Below are positions 36,516-45,509 of a stretch of DNA of 64,000 bases, in pieces. The DNA comes from an uncultured Flavobacteriales bacterium (GTDB taxonomy: Bacteria; Bacteroidota; Bacteroidia; Flavobacteriales; Flavobacteriaceae). The stretch lies in assembly GCA_913020155.1 (NCBI GenBank), contig CAJWBA010000004.1, positions 37,683-101,682 of the forward strand, written 5' to 3'. The notes beneath the pieces were generated by a model. The model was not told the DNA's origin. It made no database searches and saw only the letters and a list, made by a program, of their open reading frames with translations. The position numbers and the translations under genes were made by a program. Each line of letters starts with the position of its first letter. The first letter of the stretch is position 1.

Positions 36516-37517
36516 CTAGCTGAGTTCTAACATACGCTCAATAGGTAATCGAGCTTTCTTCATTAGATTTTCATCAAGGACTATTTCGGGAAGCTCGTGT
36601 TCTAAACATAAGTAGAGCTTTTCTAGGGTATTGAGTTTCATGAATGCACACTCACTACAAGCACAAGTTTCATCTTCAACAGGTGCAGCAATAAAAGTTT
36701 TATGGGGAGCTTTCTTTTGCATTTCGTGTAAAATCCCAGCCTCAGTGGCTACAATAAATTCAAAAGAGTTATCTTCTTGAATATAATTTAGCAATCCAGA
36801 AGTACTACCAACATAGTGAGCTACGTCCAGAACTTGACTTTCACTTTCTGGATGAGCAATGAACTTAGCATTGGGATGTTCTTTAAATAATTTGACGATT
36901 TTTTCAAATGAAAAAGCTTCATGAACAATACAAGCACCATCCCATAAAATCATATTTCGACCCGTTTCTTTAATTAGATATCTTCCAAGATTTTTATCTG
37001 GAGCAAATATGATTTGTTGCTTTTCGGGGATAGATTCAATCACTTTAACGGCATTGCTGGATGTGCATACTATGTCACTTAAAGCTTTTATGTTCGCAGA
37101 GCAATTGATGTAAGTTACAACTGTCGCATTGGGATGAAGTTCTTTAAATTCTTTGAAATCAACAGGGGGACAGGAGTCTGCTAAGGAACAACCGGCTTTT
37201 AGATCTGGTAAAATAACTTTTTTGGTTGGGTTAATGATTTTTGCAGTTTCTGCCATAAAATGTACACCTGCAAAAACAATTGTTGATGATTTAACCTCTG
37301 CTGCTGCTTTAGCTAGGTACAAACTGTCTCCCAAATAATCAGCAAGTTCTTGAATTTCTTTGGTCTGATAATAGTGCGCTAATAAAACTGCATTCTTTTC
37401 TTTTTTTAGGCGCTTAATTTCAGAAACAAGTTCTTCTTTTGGAGGAACAGGTAAATTTAAATAACCTCTGAGTGATAGTTTCGAGGTTGCGGTTTCAAGG
37501 TCTGTTTTGACACCCAT
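36516..37517 (-). CDS. nadA: Quinolinate synthase
   Basis: NadA condenses iminoaspartate with dihydroxyacetone phosphate to quinolinate on a [4Fe-4S] cluster. The 333-residue protein has [20 protein letters not shown] near residue 43, [23 protein letters not shown] near residue 106, and [20 protein letters not shown] near residue 137. The cluster-ligand block [15 protein letters not shown] is near residue 284. All three expected cluster cysteines appear to be present. It heads the leftward nadABC operon. Confidence 0.95.
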   Translation of the reverse strand: MGVKTDLETATSKLSLRGYLNLPVPPKEELVSEIKRLKKEKNAVLLAHYYQTKEIQELADYLGDSLYLAKAAAEVKSSTIVFAGVHFMAETAKIINPTKKVILPDLKAGCSLADSCPPVDFKEFKELHPNATVVTYINCSANIKALSDIVCTSSNAVKVIESIPEKQQIIFAPDKNLGRYLIKETGRNMILWDGACIVHEAFSFEKIVKLFKEHPNAKFIAHPESESQVLDVAHYVGSTSGLLNYIQEDNSFEFIVATEAGILHEMQKKAPHKTFIAAPVEDETCACSECAFMKLNTLEKLYLCLEHELPEIVLDENLMKKARLPIERMLELS

Positions 37518-37768
37518 TAAAAATACTTTTTAAATTTTAGTAAAAATACTTATTTAAAGACAAATGGTTACAAGTGTAAGACACTATTTTAATTACTTTT
37601 TATTTTATCACAAACTTTATCAAAAAAAATAACACAATTAGAATTTTTTATTTCATGTTTAAGTGTGTAAATTTCTTTAAATATTAACTTTTAAGTAATA
37701 TTATATTAGAAAAAATTAACATTTATTACTAAAATAAATTATTTTTGTAAAAAATTAAACTAGATAAA
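37518..37768. other. AT-rich divergent intergenic region (nadA / OmpA-like gene)
   Basis: This 251-bp region must hold the promoters of nadABC (leftward) and the OmpA-like gene (rightward). TATTTTTG at 37740-37747 fits the -7 consensus TAnnTTTG, 22 bp before the OmpA ATG, but no matching -33 TTTG is seen. No ORF or RNA gene is visible. Confidence 0.4.
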
Positions 37769-39115
37769 ATGAAAAATTTAAAGTTAATAGCACTATTTGT
37801 GCTTTTAGTAAGCACATTAAATGCTCAAACATCCGAAAGCCCTTGGCTGGTTTCCGCCGGTTTCAATGCAGTTGGTTTGCAAGGTGATCTAACAGGGAGT
37901 ACTCCTGTTTCCAAGAACGACTATAAATCAATGAGTTTTGGAGTACCGTCTCTGTCTGTTTTCAGATCCATTTATGGAGGCCTCTCTCTTGGAGCTCAGC
38001 TTTCACTTAACACACTCAAAAGTGAATCGAGTGTTTCTGATGCTAGCTTTTCAACTATTGAAGGTGCCGTTAAATACGGATTTTCAAGAGACTCCAAAGT
38101 TAGTCCATTTTTAAAAGCAGGTTTCGGTAGAACTTCTTTTGGAGTAGGAAACGAAGATGAATTCAACGAAGCAAGAAATGCTACGGACACTTACTTTGGA
38201 AGCGCAGGTTTAAGCTTCAAATTAGGAAGTAAATTTAGTGCTTTTGTAGAGTCTAGCTACAGATCAACTCAAGATGCTCCTAAAGGGAATTATTTACAAC
38301 ACAGTTTTGGAATAGCGTACGGTTTTGGATCTGGAGACACCGATAAAGATGGTGTTTCTGACAAAAAAGATAAGTGTCCAGATGTACCTGGGCTTAAAGA
38401 ATTCGAAGGATGTCCAGATACAGATGCAGATGGAATTCCAGATGATCAAGACAATTGTCCTGAAGAAGCTGGTCCGCAAGAAAATAATGGATGTCCAGAT
38501 ACAGACGGAGATGGCGTTTTAGATAAAGATGATGCCTGTGTAGATGTGTCTGGTTTAGCAGATTTAAATGGTTGTCCAGACAGTGACGAGGATGGAGTTA
38601 TTGATTCTGAAGATAAATGCCCACAAGAAGCTGGTGAGGTTGAAAATAATGGATGTCCTTGGCCAGATCAAGACAACGATGGTATTGCTGATAAAGATGA
38701 TGCTTGTCCAGATGAAGCTGGTACCTCTGAAGGTAATGGGTGTCCTGACACTAAAAAAGAAGTTCTTAACCAAATGAATAGTGTTGGATCAAATATTTTA
38801 TTTCCTGCTAACGGTTTTAAGTTGATGGGCAAGAAAACGCTAGATGCAATTAAAGAGGTTAAGCGTATTTTAGATGAAAATCCAACAGCTAGTATTTTGA
38901 TAGAGGGTCATGCATCTACAGATGGAGGTGAAAAAATCAATCAAGTAATTTCACTCAAACGCGCTGAGTCAGTTAAGGCTAAATTAATTGAATTAGGAGT
39001 AGACGAAAGTCGAATTGAAGTTAAAGCATTTGGTGAGAGTATGCCAATAGAGGGTGAAGATTCAATAGAGACTAGATCGAAAAGTAGAAGAGTTGAATTC
39101 AAGTCAAAGTCTTGA
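37769..39115 (+). CDS. OmpA-family outer membrane protein with TSP3 repeats
   Basis: This 448-residue outer membrane protein has four parts. A signal peptide covers residues 1-20 (ends TLNAQ), and a beta-barrel covers about 21-190. About five calcium-binding thrombospondin type 3 repeats run from about 190 to 325 ([32 protein letters not shown] and so on). An OmpA peptidoglycan-binding domain ends the protein, about 340-448 ([40 protein letters not shown]). Such proteins anchor the outer membrane to the cell wall and are usually abundant. It is monocistronic, with a strong terminator behind. Confidence 0.9.
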   Translation: MKNLKLIALFVLLVSTLNAQTSESPWLVSAGFNAVGLQGDLTGSTPVSKNDYKSMSFGVPSLSVFRSIYGGLSLGAQLSLNTLKSESSVSDASFSTIEGAVKYGFSRDSKVSPFLKAGFGRTSFGVGNEDEFNEARNATDTYFGSAGLSFKLGSKFSAFVESSYRSTQDAPKGNYLQHSFGIAYGFGSGDTDKDGVSDKKDKCPDVPGLKEFEGCPDTDADGIPDDQDNCPEEAGPQENNGCPDTDGDGVLDKDDACVDVSGLADLNGCPDSDEDGVIDSEDKCPQEAGEVENNGCPWPDQDNDGIADKDDACPDEAGTSEGNGCPDTKKEVLNQMNSVGSNILFPANGFKLMGKKTLDAIKEVKRILDENPTASILIEGHASTDGGEKINQVISLKRAESVKAKLIELGVDESRIEVKAFGESMPIEGEDSIETRSKSRRVEFKSKS

Positions 39116-39139
39116 TTGAATTCAAATCCAAAATAGACA

Positions 39140-39170
39140 AAGGGTTGATCGTAAGATCAGCCCTTTTTTT
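39140..39170 (+). terminator. Rho-independent terminator of the OmpA-like gene
   Basis: AAGGGTTGATC and GATCAGCCCTT form an 11-bp stem (one G-T) with a GTAA tetraloop, followed by seven T. It lies 24 bp after the OmpA stop and 2 bp before the stop of the convergent rpe gene. Confidence 0.92.
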
Positions 39171-39172
39171 AT

Positions 39173-39823
39173 TTAAATGTTTTTTAATACAGTAATTATT
39201 TTTATTGGATTTTCATTTCCAAACACATAACTACCTGCTACCAATACGTCTGCCCCAGCATCAATCAGCTGTTTTGCATTTTTGTTGGTAACACCTCCGT
39301 CAATTTCGATAAGAGTTGAGCAATCCTTTTTTTCAATCATAACCTTTAGAGCCTTGACCTTTGAATAGGTTTCTTCAATAAATGATTGACCGCCAAATCC
39401 CGGATTTACACTCATAATACAAACAACATCAATATTTTGAATAATTGACTCAAGAGCATTAACAGGCGTGTGGGGATTTAATGCCACTCCAGCCTTCATA
39501 TCACATGATTTGATTTTTTGCACAGTTCTGTGCAAATGATCGCATGCTTCGTAATGAACTGTAACAACTTCTGAACCCAATTCAGCAAAAGTTTCAATGT
39601 ACTGATCTGGATTAATGATCATCAAATGAACATCAAGTGGCTTTGTAGCGTACTTTTTGATTGCTTTAAGTACGGGCATTCCAAACGATATGTTTGGAAC
39701 AAAGACACCATCCATGATGTCAATATGAAACCAGTCGGCTTCACTTGTGTTCAACATTTCTATATCTCGTTGTAGATTTGCAAAGTCAGCGGCTAAAATA
39801 GAGGGTGCTATTAGTGTAGACAT
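39173..39823 (-). CDS. rpe: Ribulose-phosphate 3-epimerase
   Basis: Rpe interconverts ribulose 5-phosphate and xylulose 5-phosphate in the pentose phosphate pathway. The 216-residue TIM barrel has the expected blocks: APSILAADFANL at the start, DWFHIDIMDGVFVPNISFG near residue 30 with metal ligands His and Asp, LDVHLMI near residue 62, MSVNPGFGGQSF near residue 137, and EIDGGVTNKNA near residue 172. It follows rpoD after 51 bp, with a terminator between them. Confidence 0.95.
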   Translation of the reverse strand: MSTLIAPSILAADFANLQRDIEMLNTSEADWFHIDIMDGVFVPNISFGMPVLKAIKKYATKPLDVHLMIINPDQYIETFAELGSEVVTVHYEACDHLHRTVQKIKSCDMKAGVALNPHTPVNALESIIQNIDVVCIMSVNPGFGGQSFIEETYSKVKALKVMIEKKDCSTLIEIDGGVTNKNAKQLIDAGADVLVAGSYVFGNENPIKIITVLKNI

Positions 39824-39844
39824 AAATATTTCATTTTCAGTTAT

Positions 39845-39871
39845 AAAAAAAGCAGCCTATAGCTGCTTTTT
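39845..39871 (-). terminator. Terminator downstream of rpoD
   Basis: AAAAAGCAGC and GCTGCTTTTT form a 10-bp stem around CTATA. On the minus strand the U-run follows, and it begins 4 bp beyond the rpoD stop codon. Confidence 0.85.
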
Positions 39872-39874
39872 CAG

Positions 39875-40738
39875 TTATCCTAGATATGTTTTTAAGATTT
39901 TACTTCTAGAAGTATGTTTTAATCTCCGGATAGCTTTTTCTTTTATTTGACGAACACGTTCACGTGTTAAATCAAAAGTTTCTCCAATTTCTTCTAGGGT
40001 CATTGCATGTTGCTCTCCAAGTCCAAAATACAAACGCACAACATCGGCTTCTCGAGGAGTTAGTGTTTCTAGAGCCCGTTCAATTTCAGTTTGTAAAGAT
40101 TCATGAAGTAAGGTTCTGTCTGGGTTTGGAGATTCTCCACTATTCAGTACATCATACAAGTTAGAATCTTCTCCTTCAACAAGTGGTGCGTCCATTGAAA
40201 CGTGTCTTCCAGAGTTTTTAAGGGACTCTTTTACATCATTAATGGTCATGTCAAGCTCCTTTGCTATTTCTTCAGCTGATGGAGCTCGCTCATGGGCTTG
40301 CTCAAGGAAAGCATATGTCTTATTGATCTTATTGATCGAACCAATTTTATTTAAGGGTAGCCGGACTATTCTTGACTGTTCTGCTAGAGCCTGAAGTATG
40401 GATTGGCGAATCCACCAAACTGCATAAGAAATAAATTTAAAACCACGCGTTTCATCAAAACGTTTTGCAGCTTTAATTAAGCCTAAATTTCCTTCATTAA
40501 TCAAATCAGGAAGCGTAAGTCCTTGATTTTGGTATTGTTTTGCAACAGAAACTACAAAGCGAAGGTTTGCCTTAGTCAATTTTTCGAGAGCAACTTGATC
40601 CCCCGCTTTAATCCTTTGCGCTAATTCTACTTCTTCTTCTGCAGTGATAAGGTCTACTTTTCCAATCTCTTGTAAGTATTTGTCAAGAGATGCTGTTTCA
40701 CGATTAGTTACCTGTTTGGTTATTTTGAGTTGTCTCAT
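39875..40738 (-). CDS. rpoD: Primary RNA polymerase sigma factor (Bacteroidota type)
   Basis: This is a short 287-residue housekeeping sigma. Region 1.2 is around residues 15-45 ([20 protein letters not shown]). Region 2 has [16 protein letters not shown], the [19 protein letters not shown] core-binding block and the [15 protein letters not shown] promoter-melting block. Region 4 ends with the helix-turn-helix [20 protein letters not shown]. The long region 1.1 and the non-conserved insert of E. coli sigma-70 are absent, as in other Bacteroidota. This fits the TAnnTTTG boxes seen in the window. Confidence 0.94.
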   Translation of the reverse strand: MRQLKITKQVTNRETASLDKYLQEIGKVDLITAEEEVELAQRIKAGDQVALEKLTKANLRFVVSVAKQYQNQGLTLPDLINEGNLGLIKAAKRFDETRGFKFISYAVWWIRQSILQALAEQSRIVRLPLNKIGSINKINKTYAFLEQAHERAPSAEEIAKELDMTINDVKESLKNSGRHVSMDAPLVEGEDSNLYDVLNSGESPNPDRTLLHESLQTEIERALETLTPREADVVRLYFGLGEQHAMTLEEIGETFDLTRERVRQIKEKAIRRLKHTSRSKILKTYLG

Positions 40739-40800
40739 TTAAGATTTTTGCTATTTGTATTTAATTATACGTTTAAAAGCACGAAATGTTACATTAAAAC

Positions 40801-40833
40801 AAAAAAACCTCTCCATTTAATTGAGAGGTTTTT
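40801..40833 (-). terminator. Terminator downstream of pnp
   Basis: AAAAACCTCTC and GAGAGGTTTTT form an 11-bp stem with a 9-base loop. It lies 24 bp beyond the pnp stop codon on the minus strand, between pnp and rpoD, and separates the rpsO-pnp unit from rpoD. Confidence 0.88.
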
Positions 40834-40856
40834 AAAAACTTAATGTTCAGGAGTTA

Positions 40857-43061
40857 TTAATTTCTGTTTTTTGGTTTTCTATCATCGCGTCGCCTATTGT
40901 CACGACCTTTGTTGTCCTCTCGAGGTGGACGCGCGACATAACCTTCAGGTTTTTCTAAGAGAGCTTTACGCGATACTTTTTCTTTACGAGTTCTGGGATC
41001 TAGACCGAAATATTTGACTTCGAAAACATCTCCCATATTCACAACGTCAGACACGTTTTCTGTACGCTCCCATGCTAGTTCACTGACATGAAGCAGCACC
41101 TCGTTACCAGGAGCTTCCATGTATTCTACGACAGCACCAAAATCGAGCATTTTAATAACTTTAACTTGGTAACTATTTCCAACCTTTGGTTTGAACATCA
41201 ATGAATCGATTTTTGTAATTACCTGGTCTATACCATTTTGGTCGGTTCCCAAAATCTCGACAATTCCCTCCTCAGTTTCTGGATCTTCGTTAATCACAAT
41301 GGTTGTGTCTGTTTGTTTTTGGAGTTCCTGAATTACTTTTCCACCGGGACCAATTAATGCTCCGATAAATTCGTTTGGAATTACACGCGTAACCATTTTT
41401 GGTGAGTGTGGTTTTACGTCAGCTGCAGGAGCTGCAATGGTATCAGTGATTTTTTCAAGAATATGTATACGTCCCGCTCGTGCCTGTTGTAAAGCATTAA
41501 CAAGAATTTCATAGGACAGGCCTTTAATTTTGATATCCATTTGACAAGCAGTAATTCCCTCTGATGTACCTGTTACTTTGAAGTCCATATCTCCTAAGTG
41601 ATCTTCATCACCCAAAATATCAGACAATACTGAATAACGATCTCCGTCGGAAATCAGTCCCATTGCAATCCCTGAAACAGGTCTTGTAATTTTAACCCCT
41701 GCGTCCATCAATGCCATGGTTCCAGCACAAACAGTTGCCATAGATGATGAGCCGTTTGATTCCAATACTTCAGAAACCACACGGACAGTATATGGACAGT
41801 CGTCTGGGACCATACCTTTCAGACCACGTTGTGCTAAGTTTCCGTGTCCAACTTCTCGGCGTGAGGTTCCTCTTAGCGGACGTGCTTCACCTGTACAAAA
41901 GGGAGGAAAGTTGTAATGTAAATAGAAACTTTCTTCACCTTCATAAGAGGGCATGTCTATTTTGTTGGAATCTCTTGATGTTCCTAATGTTACTGTAGCT
42001 AAAGCTTGAGTTTCTCCACGGGTAAAAATTGATGAACCGTGAGTAGACGGCAGATAGTCAACCTCACACCAAATCGGTCTAATTTCATCTGTTTTACGTC
42101 CATCTAATCGAATCCCTTCAGTGAGAGTTAATTCGCGAATAGCTTCTTTTTCAGTTTTTCTATAGTAATCTCCAACAAGGTGACCAAATTCTTCCTTTTC
42201 TTCTTCAGTAAAAGAAGCTTTAATCTCTTCTTTAACCTCAGCAAATGCATTTCCACGTTCAGCTTTAGAAGTTCCTTTTTTAGCGATCGCATAACATTTA
42301 TCATAAGCTATTTCATGAATGCGTTTCTGTAAATCTTCATTCACTTCAGCAGTTTCGTATTCACGAACTTCTTTTTTTCCAAAAGCTTCAGCTAATCGCA
42401 ATTGAGCTGCAATTTGAACTTTAATTGCTTCATGAGCGAATTTAATGGCATCAGCCATTTCTTCCTCAGAAATTTCATCCATTTCACCCTCAACCATCAT
42501 TACTGAATCAGCAGATGCTCCAATCATCATATCAATATCAGAATCTTTTAATTGCGAACGACTTGGATTTATTACAAACTCACCATCTATTCGTGCTACT
42601 CTAGCTTCAGAGATTGCACATTCGAAAGGAAAGTCACTTAGCTGAATTGCCGAAGAAGCAGCAAGACCTGCTAGTGCGTCTGGCATTACATCCTCATCAT
42701 TGGACATCAACTGGATCATTACTTGAGTCTCAGCATGATAATCTTTTGGAAATAATGGTCGAAGAACGCGATCTACTAAACGCATTGTTAAAACTTCACC
42801 ATCACTCGGACGAGCTTCTCTTTTGAAAAAACCACCGGGGTAACGACCAGCTGCGGCAAATTTTTCTCGGTAATCTACCGTTAATGGTAAGAAATCTAAG
42901 TCAGATTGTTTGTAGTTTGATACAACCGTACACAACAACATGGCTTTGCCCATTTGCACAACAACCGAACCATGCGCTTGCTTTGCTAACTTACCTGTTT
43001 CGATGGAGATTTCTCTTCCATGACCGAGGTCTATTACCTCTTTAAAAACTTTTGGAATCAT
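40857..43061 (-). CDS. pnp: Polyribonucleotide nucleotidyltransferase
   Basis: PNPase degrades RNA 3' to 5' by phosphorolysis. The 734-residue protein has two RNase PH cores. The first includes [17 protein letters not shown] and [20 protein letters not shown]; the second includes [17 protein letters not shown] and [20 protein letters not shown]. These are followed by a KH domain ([18 protein letters not shown] near residue 560) and an S1 domain ([18 protein letters not shown] near residue 628). The tail is short, basic and rich in Arg and Asp. It forms the classical rpsO-pnp pair, 106 bp after rpsO. Confidence 0.97.
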   Translation of the reverse strand: MIPKVFKEVIDLGHGREISIETGKLAKQAHGSVVVQMGKAMLLCTVVSNYKQSDLDFLPLTVDYREKFAAAGRYPGGFFKREARPSDGEVLTMRLVDRVLRPLFPKDYHAETQVMIQLMSNDEDVMPDALAGLAASSAIQLSDFPFECAISEARVARIDGEFVINPSRSQLKDSDIDMMIGASADSVMMVEGEMDEISEEEMADAIKFAHEAIKVQIAAQLRLAEAFGKKEVREYETAEVNEDLQKRIHEIAYDKCYAIAKKGTSKAERGNAFAEVKEEIKASFTEEEKEEFGHLVGDYYRKTEKEAIRELTLTEGIRLDGRKTDEIRPIWCEVDYLPSTHGSSIFTRGETQALATVTLGTSRDSNKIDMPSYEGEESFYLHYNFPPFCTGEARPLRGTSRREVGHGNLAQRGLKGMVPDDCPYTVRVVSEVLESNGSSSMATVCAGTMALMDAGVKITRPVSGIAMGLISDGDRYSVLSDILGDEDHLGDMDFKVTGTSEGITACQMDIKIKGLSYEILVNALQQARAGRIHILEKITDTIAAPAADVKPHSPKMVTRVIPNEFIGALIGPGGKVIQELQKQTDTTIVINEDPETEEGIVEILGTDQNGIDQVITKIDSLMFKPKVGNSYQVKVIKMLDFGAVVEYMEAPGNEVLLHVSELAWERTENVSDVVNMGDVFEVKYFGLDPRTRKEKVSRKALLEKPEGYVARPPREDNKGRDNRRRDDRKPKNRN

Positions 43062-43167
43062 TTTTTTTCATTTTTGTTAAACCTGAAGGTTGTGTTGTGT
43101 TGTTGTAGGATACCAATGAAAAACTAGAATTCAGCTTTTTATTCCCCTAAGAGGGACAAAATTTGAT

Positions 43168-43437
43168 TTATTTACGTAAACCTAATTCTTTTACGATAGC
43201 ACGGTAGCGTTTTATGTCTTTTAATTTTAGATAATCTAGAAGACTTTTTCTTTTACCAACTAGCTTTACAAGAGAGCGTTCTGTGTTAAAGTCTTTACGA
43301 TTAGTTTTTAGGTGTTCAGATAAATGGTTTATTCTGTGAGAAAATAAAGCGATTTGTCCCTCAGCAGTTCCTGTGTCTGATTTAGATTTTCCGTGTTTTT
43401 CGAAAATCTTTTCTTTTACTTCTTTTGATAAATACAT
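43168..43437 (-). CDS. rpsO: 30S ribosomal protein S15
   Basis: S15 binds the central domain of 16S rRNA early in 30S assembly. The 89-residue length is exactly that of the family. GTAEGQIALFSHRINHLSEHL is split across the helix-turn with the usual TGTxEVQI-like start (here GTAEGQI), followed by LVGKRKSLLDYLK and a final RYRAIVKELGLRK. Genes downstream and upstream (pnp, accD) run the same way. Confidence 0.96.
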   Translation of the reverse strand: MYLSKEVKEKIFEKHGKSKSDTGTAEGQIALFSHRINHLSEHLKTNRKDFNTERSLVKLVGKRKSLLDYLKLKDIKRYRAIVKELGLRK

Positions 43438-43483
43438 GCTAATATTTTTTAATAATCGTTATGTATGCTTTTCTTAAGCGCTG

Positions 43484-43491
43484 CAAATATA
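43484..43491 (-). promoter_or_regulatory. Possible -7 box of rpsO-pnp
   Basis: CAAATATA on the plus strand is TATATTTG on the minus strand, matching TAnnTTTG, about 47 bp before the rpsO ATG in the accD-rpsO gap. A -33 TTTG at the right distance is not clear. Confidence 0.5.
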
Positions 43492-43511
43492 AACTTATTT
43501 TTGATTAAAGC

Positions 43512-44369
43512 TCAGTTTCTTATGGGTTGATTAAGAATTAAATCAATGTACAAATTGATTTTGTTTTTTAGATTTTTACGATGAGATATAAAATCTAAAA
43601 AACCTTTTTCTAAAAGAAACTCACTTGTTTGGAATCCTTTGGGAAGGTCTTTTCCTGTTGTGTCTTTGACAACTCGTGGTCCTGCAAAGGCAATTAAAGC
43701 TCCTGGTTCTGCAATATTAATATCTCCAAGCATTGCAAAAGATGCTGTTGTCCCTCCTGTAGTTGGATCAGTACACAGCGATATGTATGGAAGTTTAGAT
43801 TCAGCTAGTTCAACTAGTTTAGCACTCGTTTTTGCTAATTGCATTAAAGAATGAGCTCCTTCCATCATTCGAGCACCTCCAGATTTAGAGATAATGATAA
43901 AGGGTGAATGTTTTTTTATGGCGTAATCAATTGCTCGAGCAATTTTTTCTCCTACTACCGACCCCATGGAACCACCAATAAAACTAAAATCCATACTAGC
44001 AACAACAATTTCTTTTCCGTTGGATTTACCAACAGCGGTTCGAATTGCGTCATTCAATCCTGATTTCTTTTTTGTTTCCTTAAGTCTATCCTTGTACTTT
44101 TTGGTATCTGAAAAGTTTAAGAAATCTTTAGAAACAACATTGGTATTTATTTCTTTGTAATGATTTCCGTCAAAGAGAATTTCGAAATATTCTTTACTTC
44201 CAATACGAACGTGATATTCGTCTTCGGGACTCACGTAAAAGTTGTCAGCGAGTTCTTGTGTCTCTATAATTTTTCCAGTTGGAGTCTTGTACCAGAGCCC
44301 TTTAGGGATGTCTTTTTTCTCCTCTGTTCGAGTTTGTATTCCTTGTTCACTTCGTTTAAACCAACTCAT
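43512..44369 (-). CDS. accD: Acetyl-CoA carboxylase carboxyltransferase subunit beta, zinc ribbon ligands lost
   Basis: AccD with AccA transfers the carboxyl group from carboxybiotin to acetyl-CoA, giving malonyl-CoA for fatty acids. The 285-residue protein starts [13 protein letters not shown] and keeps the crotonase-like core: [38 protein letters not shown] near residue 165, [19 protein letters not shown] and [12 protein letters not shown]. The N-terminal Cys4 zinc ribbon is recognisable by alignment ([24 protein letters not shown]), but T29, G32, S47 and D50 stand where cysteines are expected. The same is familiar from other flavobacterial AccD proteins, so it is probably a lineage trait. 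Confidence 0.94.
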   Translation of the reverse strand: MSWFKRSEQGIQTRTEEKKDIPKGLWYKTPTGKIIETQELADNFYVSPEDEYHVRIGSKEYFEILFDGNHYKEINTNVVSKDFLNFSDTKKYKDRLKETKKKSGLNDAIRTAVGKSNGKEIVVASMDFSFIGGSMGSVVGEKIARAIDYAIKKHSPFIIISKSGGARMMEGAHSLMQLAKTSAKLVELAESKLPYISLCTDPTTGGTTASFAMLGDINIAEPGALIAFAGPRVVKDTTGKDLPKGFQTSEFLLEKGFLDFISHRKNLKNKINLYIDLILNQPIRN

Positions 44370-44383
44370 TTATTCCTTTTTGG

Positions 44384-45454
44384 TTAGGCTAATGTATTGA
44401 TATTATTTAAATCTTCAAATGCTTGAGTTAATCTTTGTTTGAAAGTTTGTTCTCCTTTGCGAAGCCATTTTCTAGGGTCATAGTTTTTTTTATTTGGCTG
44501 ATCTTTACCTTCCGGATTACCGATTTGAGTCTTCAGATATTCAATATTATCAATCATATAATCACGAATCCCTTCAGTGAAAGCAAATTGTAGATCGGTA
44601 TCGATATTCATTTTTATCACACCATATCCAATTGCTTCTCTGATTTCTTCAACAGTTGAACCAGATCCACCATGAAAAACAAAATCTACTGTATTTTTAG
44701 GTAAGTTGTACTTTTCACTGATGTATTCTTGTGAGTTTTTTAGAATTTTTGGAGTAAGTTTTACGTTACCGGGTTTGTAGACCCCATGAACATTTCCAAA
44801 AGCAGCAGCAACCGAAAACTGATCACTTACTTTTCTTAATTCTTCAAAAGCGTAGGCAACCTCTTCGGGTTGCGTGTATAACTTTGAAACATCAACATCG
44901 CTGTTGTCAACTCCGTCTTCTTCTCCACCTGTGATACCAAGCTCAATTTCGAGGGTCATCTTCATTTTTGACATTCGCTTGAGGTAGGTTTTACAAGTTT
45001 CAATATTTTCTTTAAGTAATTCTTCAGAAAGATCAATCATGTGAGAGCTGTAAAGTGGTTTTCCAGTTTCTGCATAAAATTTTTCTCCTGCATCAAGCAA
45101 ACCATCAATCCAAGGTAATAACTTTTTTGCACAGTGGTCTGTATTTAAGATAACAGTTGCTCCATAAGCTTCTGCTAATTCATGTATGTGTTTTGCTCCA
45201 GCAACAGCCCCAGAAATTGCTGCTTTTTGGTTGGTATTGTCTAAACTTTTACCTGCATTGAAAATTGCTCCACCATTAGAAAACTGGATTATAACAGGAC
45301 TATTGAGTTCTGCTGCAGTTTCTAAAACTGTGTTTATGGTATTGTTTCCAATTACATTTACAGCGGGAAGCGCAAATTGTTTTTGTTTAGCTAATGCAAA
45401 TACTTCTTGAACCTTTTTTCCAGTAATTACACCAGATGGAATTTTTGAACTCAT
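44384..45454 (-). CDS. fbaA: Class II fructose-bisphosphate aldolase
   Basis: This zinc-dependent aldolase splits fructose 1,6-bisphosphate in glycolysis and works in reverse for gluconeogenesis. The 356-residue protein has NTDHCAKKLLPWIDGLLDAG near residue 105 with the zinc-binding His, EIELGITGGEEDGVDNSD near residue 173, NVHGVYKPGNVKLTP near residue 225, FHGGSGSTVEEI near residue 264 and IKMNIDTDLQFAFTEG. The length and motifs fit the E. coli FbaA type rather than the shorter GatY type. It is 14 bp upstream of accD. Confidence 0.95.
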   Translation of the reverse strand: MSSKIPSGVITGKKVQEVFALAKQKQFALPAVNVIGNNTINTVLETAAELNSPVIIQFSNGGAIFNAGKSLDNTNQKAAISGAVAGAKHIHELAEAYGATVILNTDHCAKKLLPWIDGLLDAGEKFYAETGKPLYSSHMIDLSEELLKENIETCKTYLKRMSKMKMTLEIELGITGGEEDGVDNSDVDVSKLYTQPEEVAYAFEELRKVSDQFSVAAAFGNVHGVYKPGNVKLTPKILKNSQEYISEKYNLPKNTVDFVFHGGSGSTVEEIREAIGYGVIKMNIDTDLQFAFTEGIRDYMIDNIEYLKTQIGNPEGKDQPNKKNYDPRKWLRKGEQTFKQRLTQAFEDLNNINTLA

Positions 45455-45491
45455 AAAATGCTTATTTTGTTTTTGTCAAAATTTTAAGCCT

Positions 45492-45499
45492 CAAATTTA
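45492..45499 (-). promoter_or_regulatory. Possible -7 box of fbaA
   Basis: CAAATTTA reads TAAATTTG on the minus strand, matching TAnnTTTG, about 38 bp before the fbaA ATG. No -33 element is convincing, so this is tentative. Confidence 0.35.
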
Positions 45500-45509
45500 A
45501 CTTTTTTTT

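Noticed and set aside
38325..38777. Periodic DNA repeats that could resemble a tandem array or CRISPR
   Set aside because: They encode the TSP3 calcium-binding repeats of the OmpA-like protein; there are no constant repeats with unique spacers.
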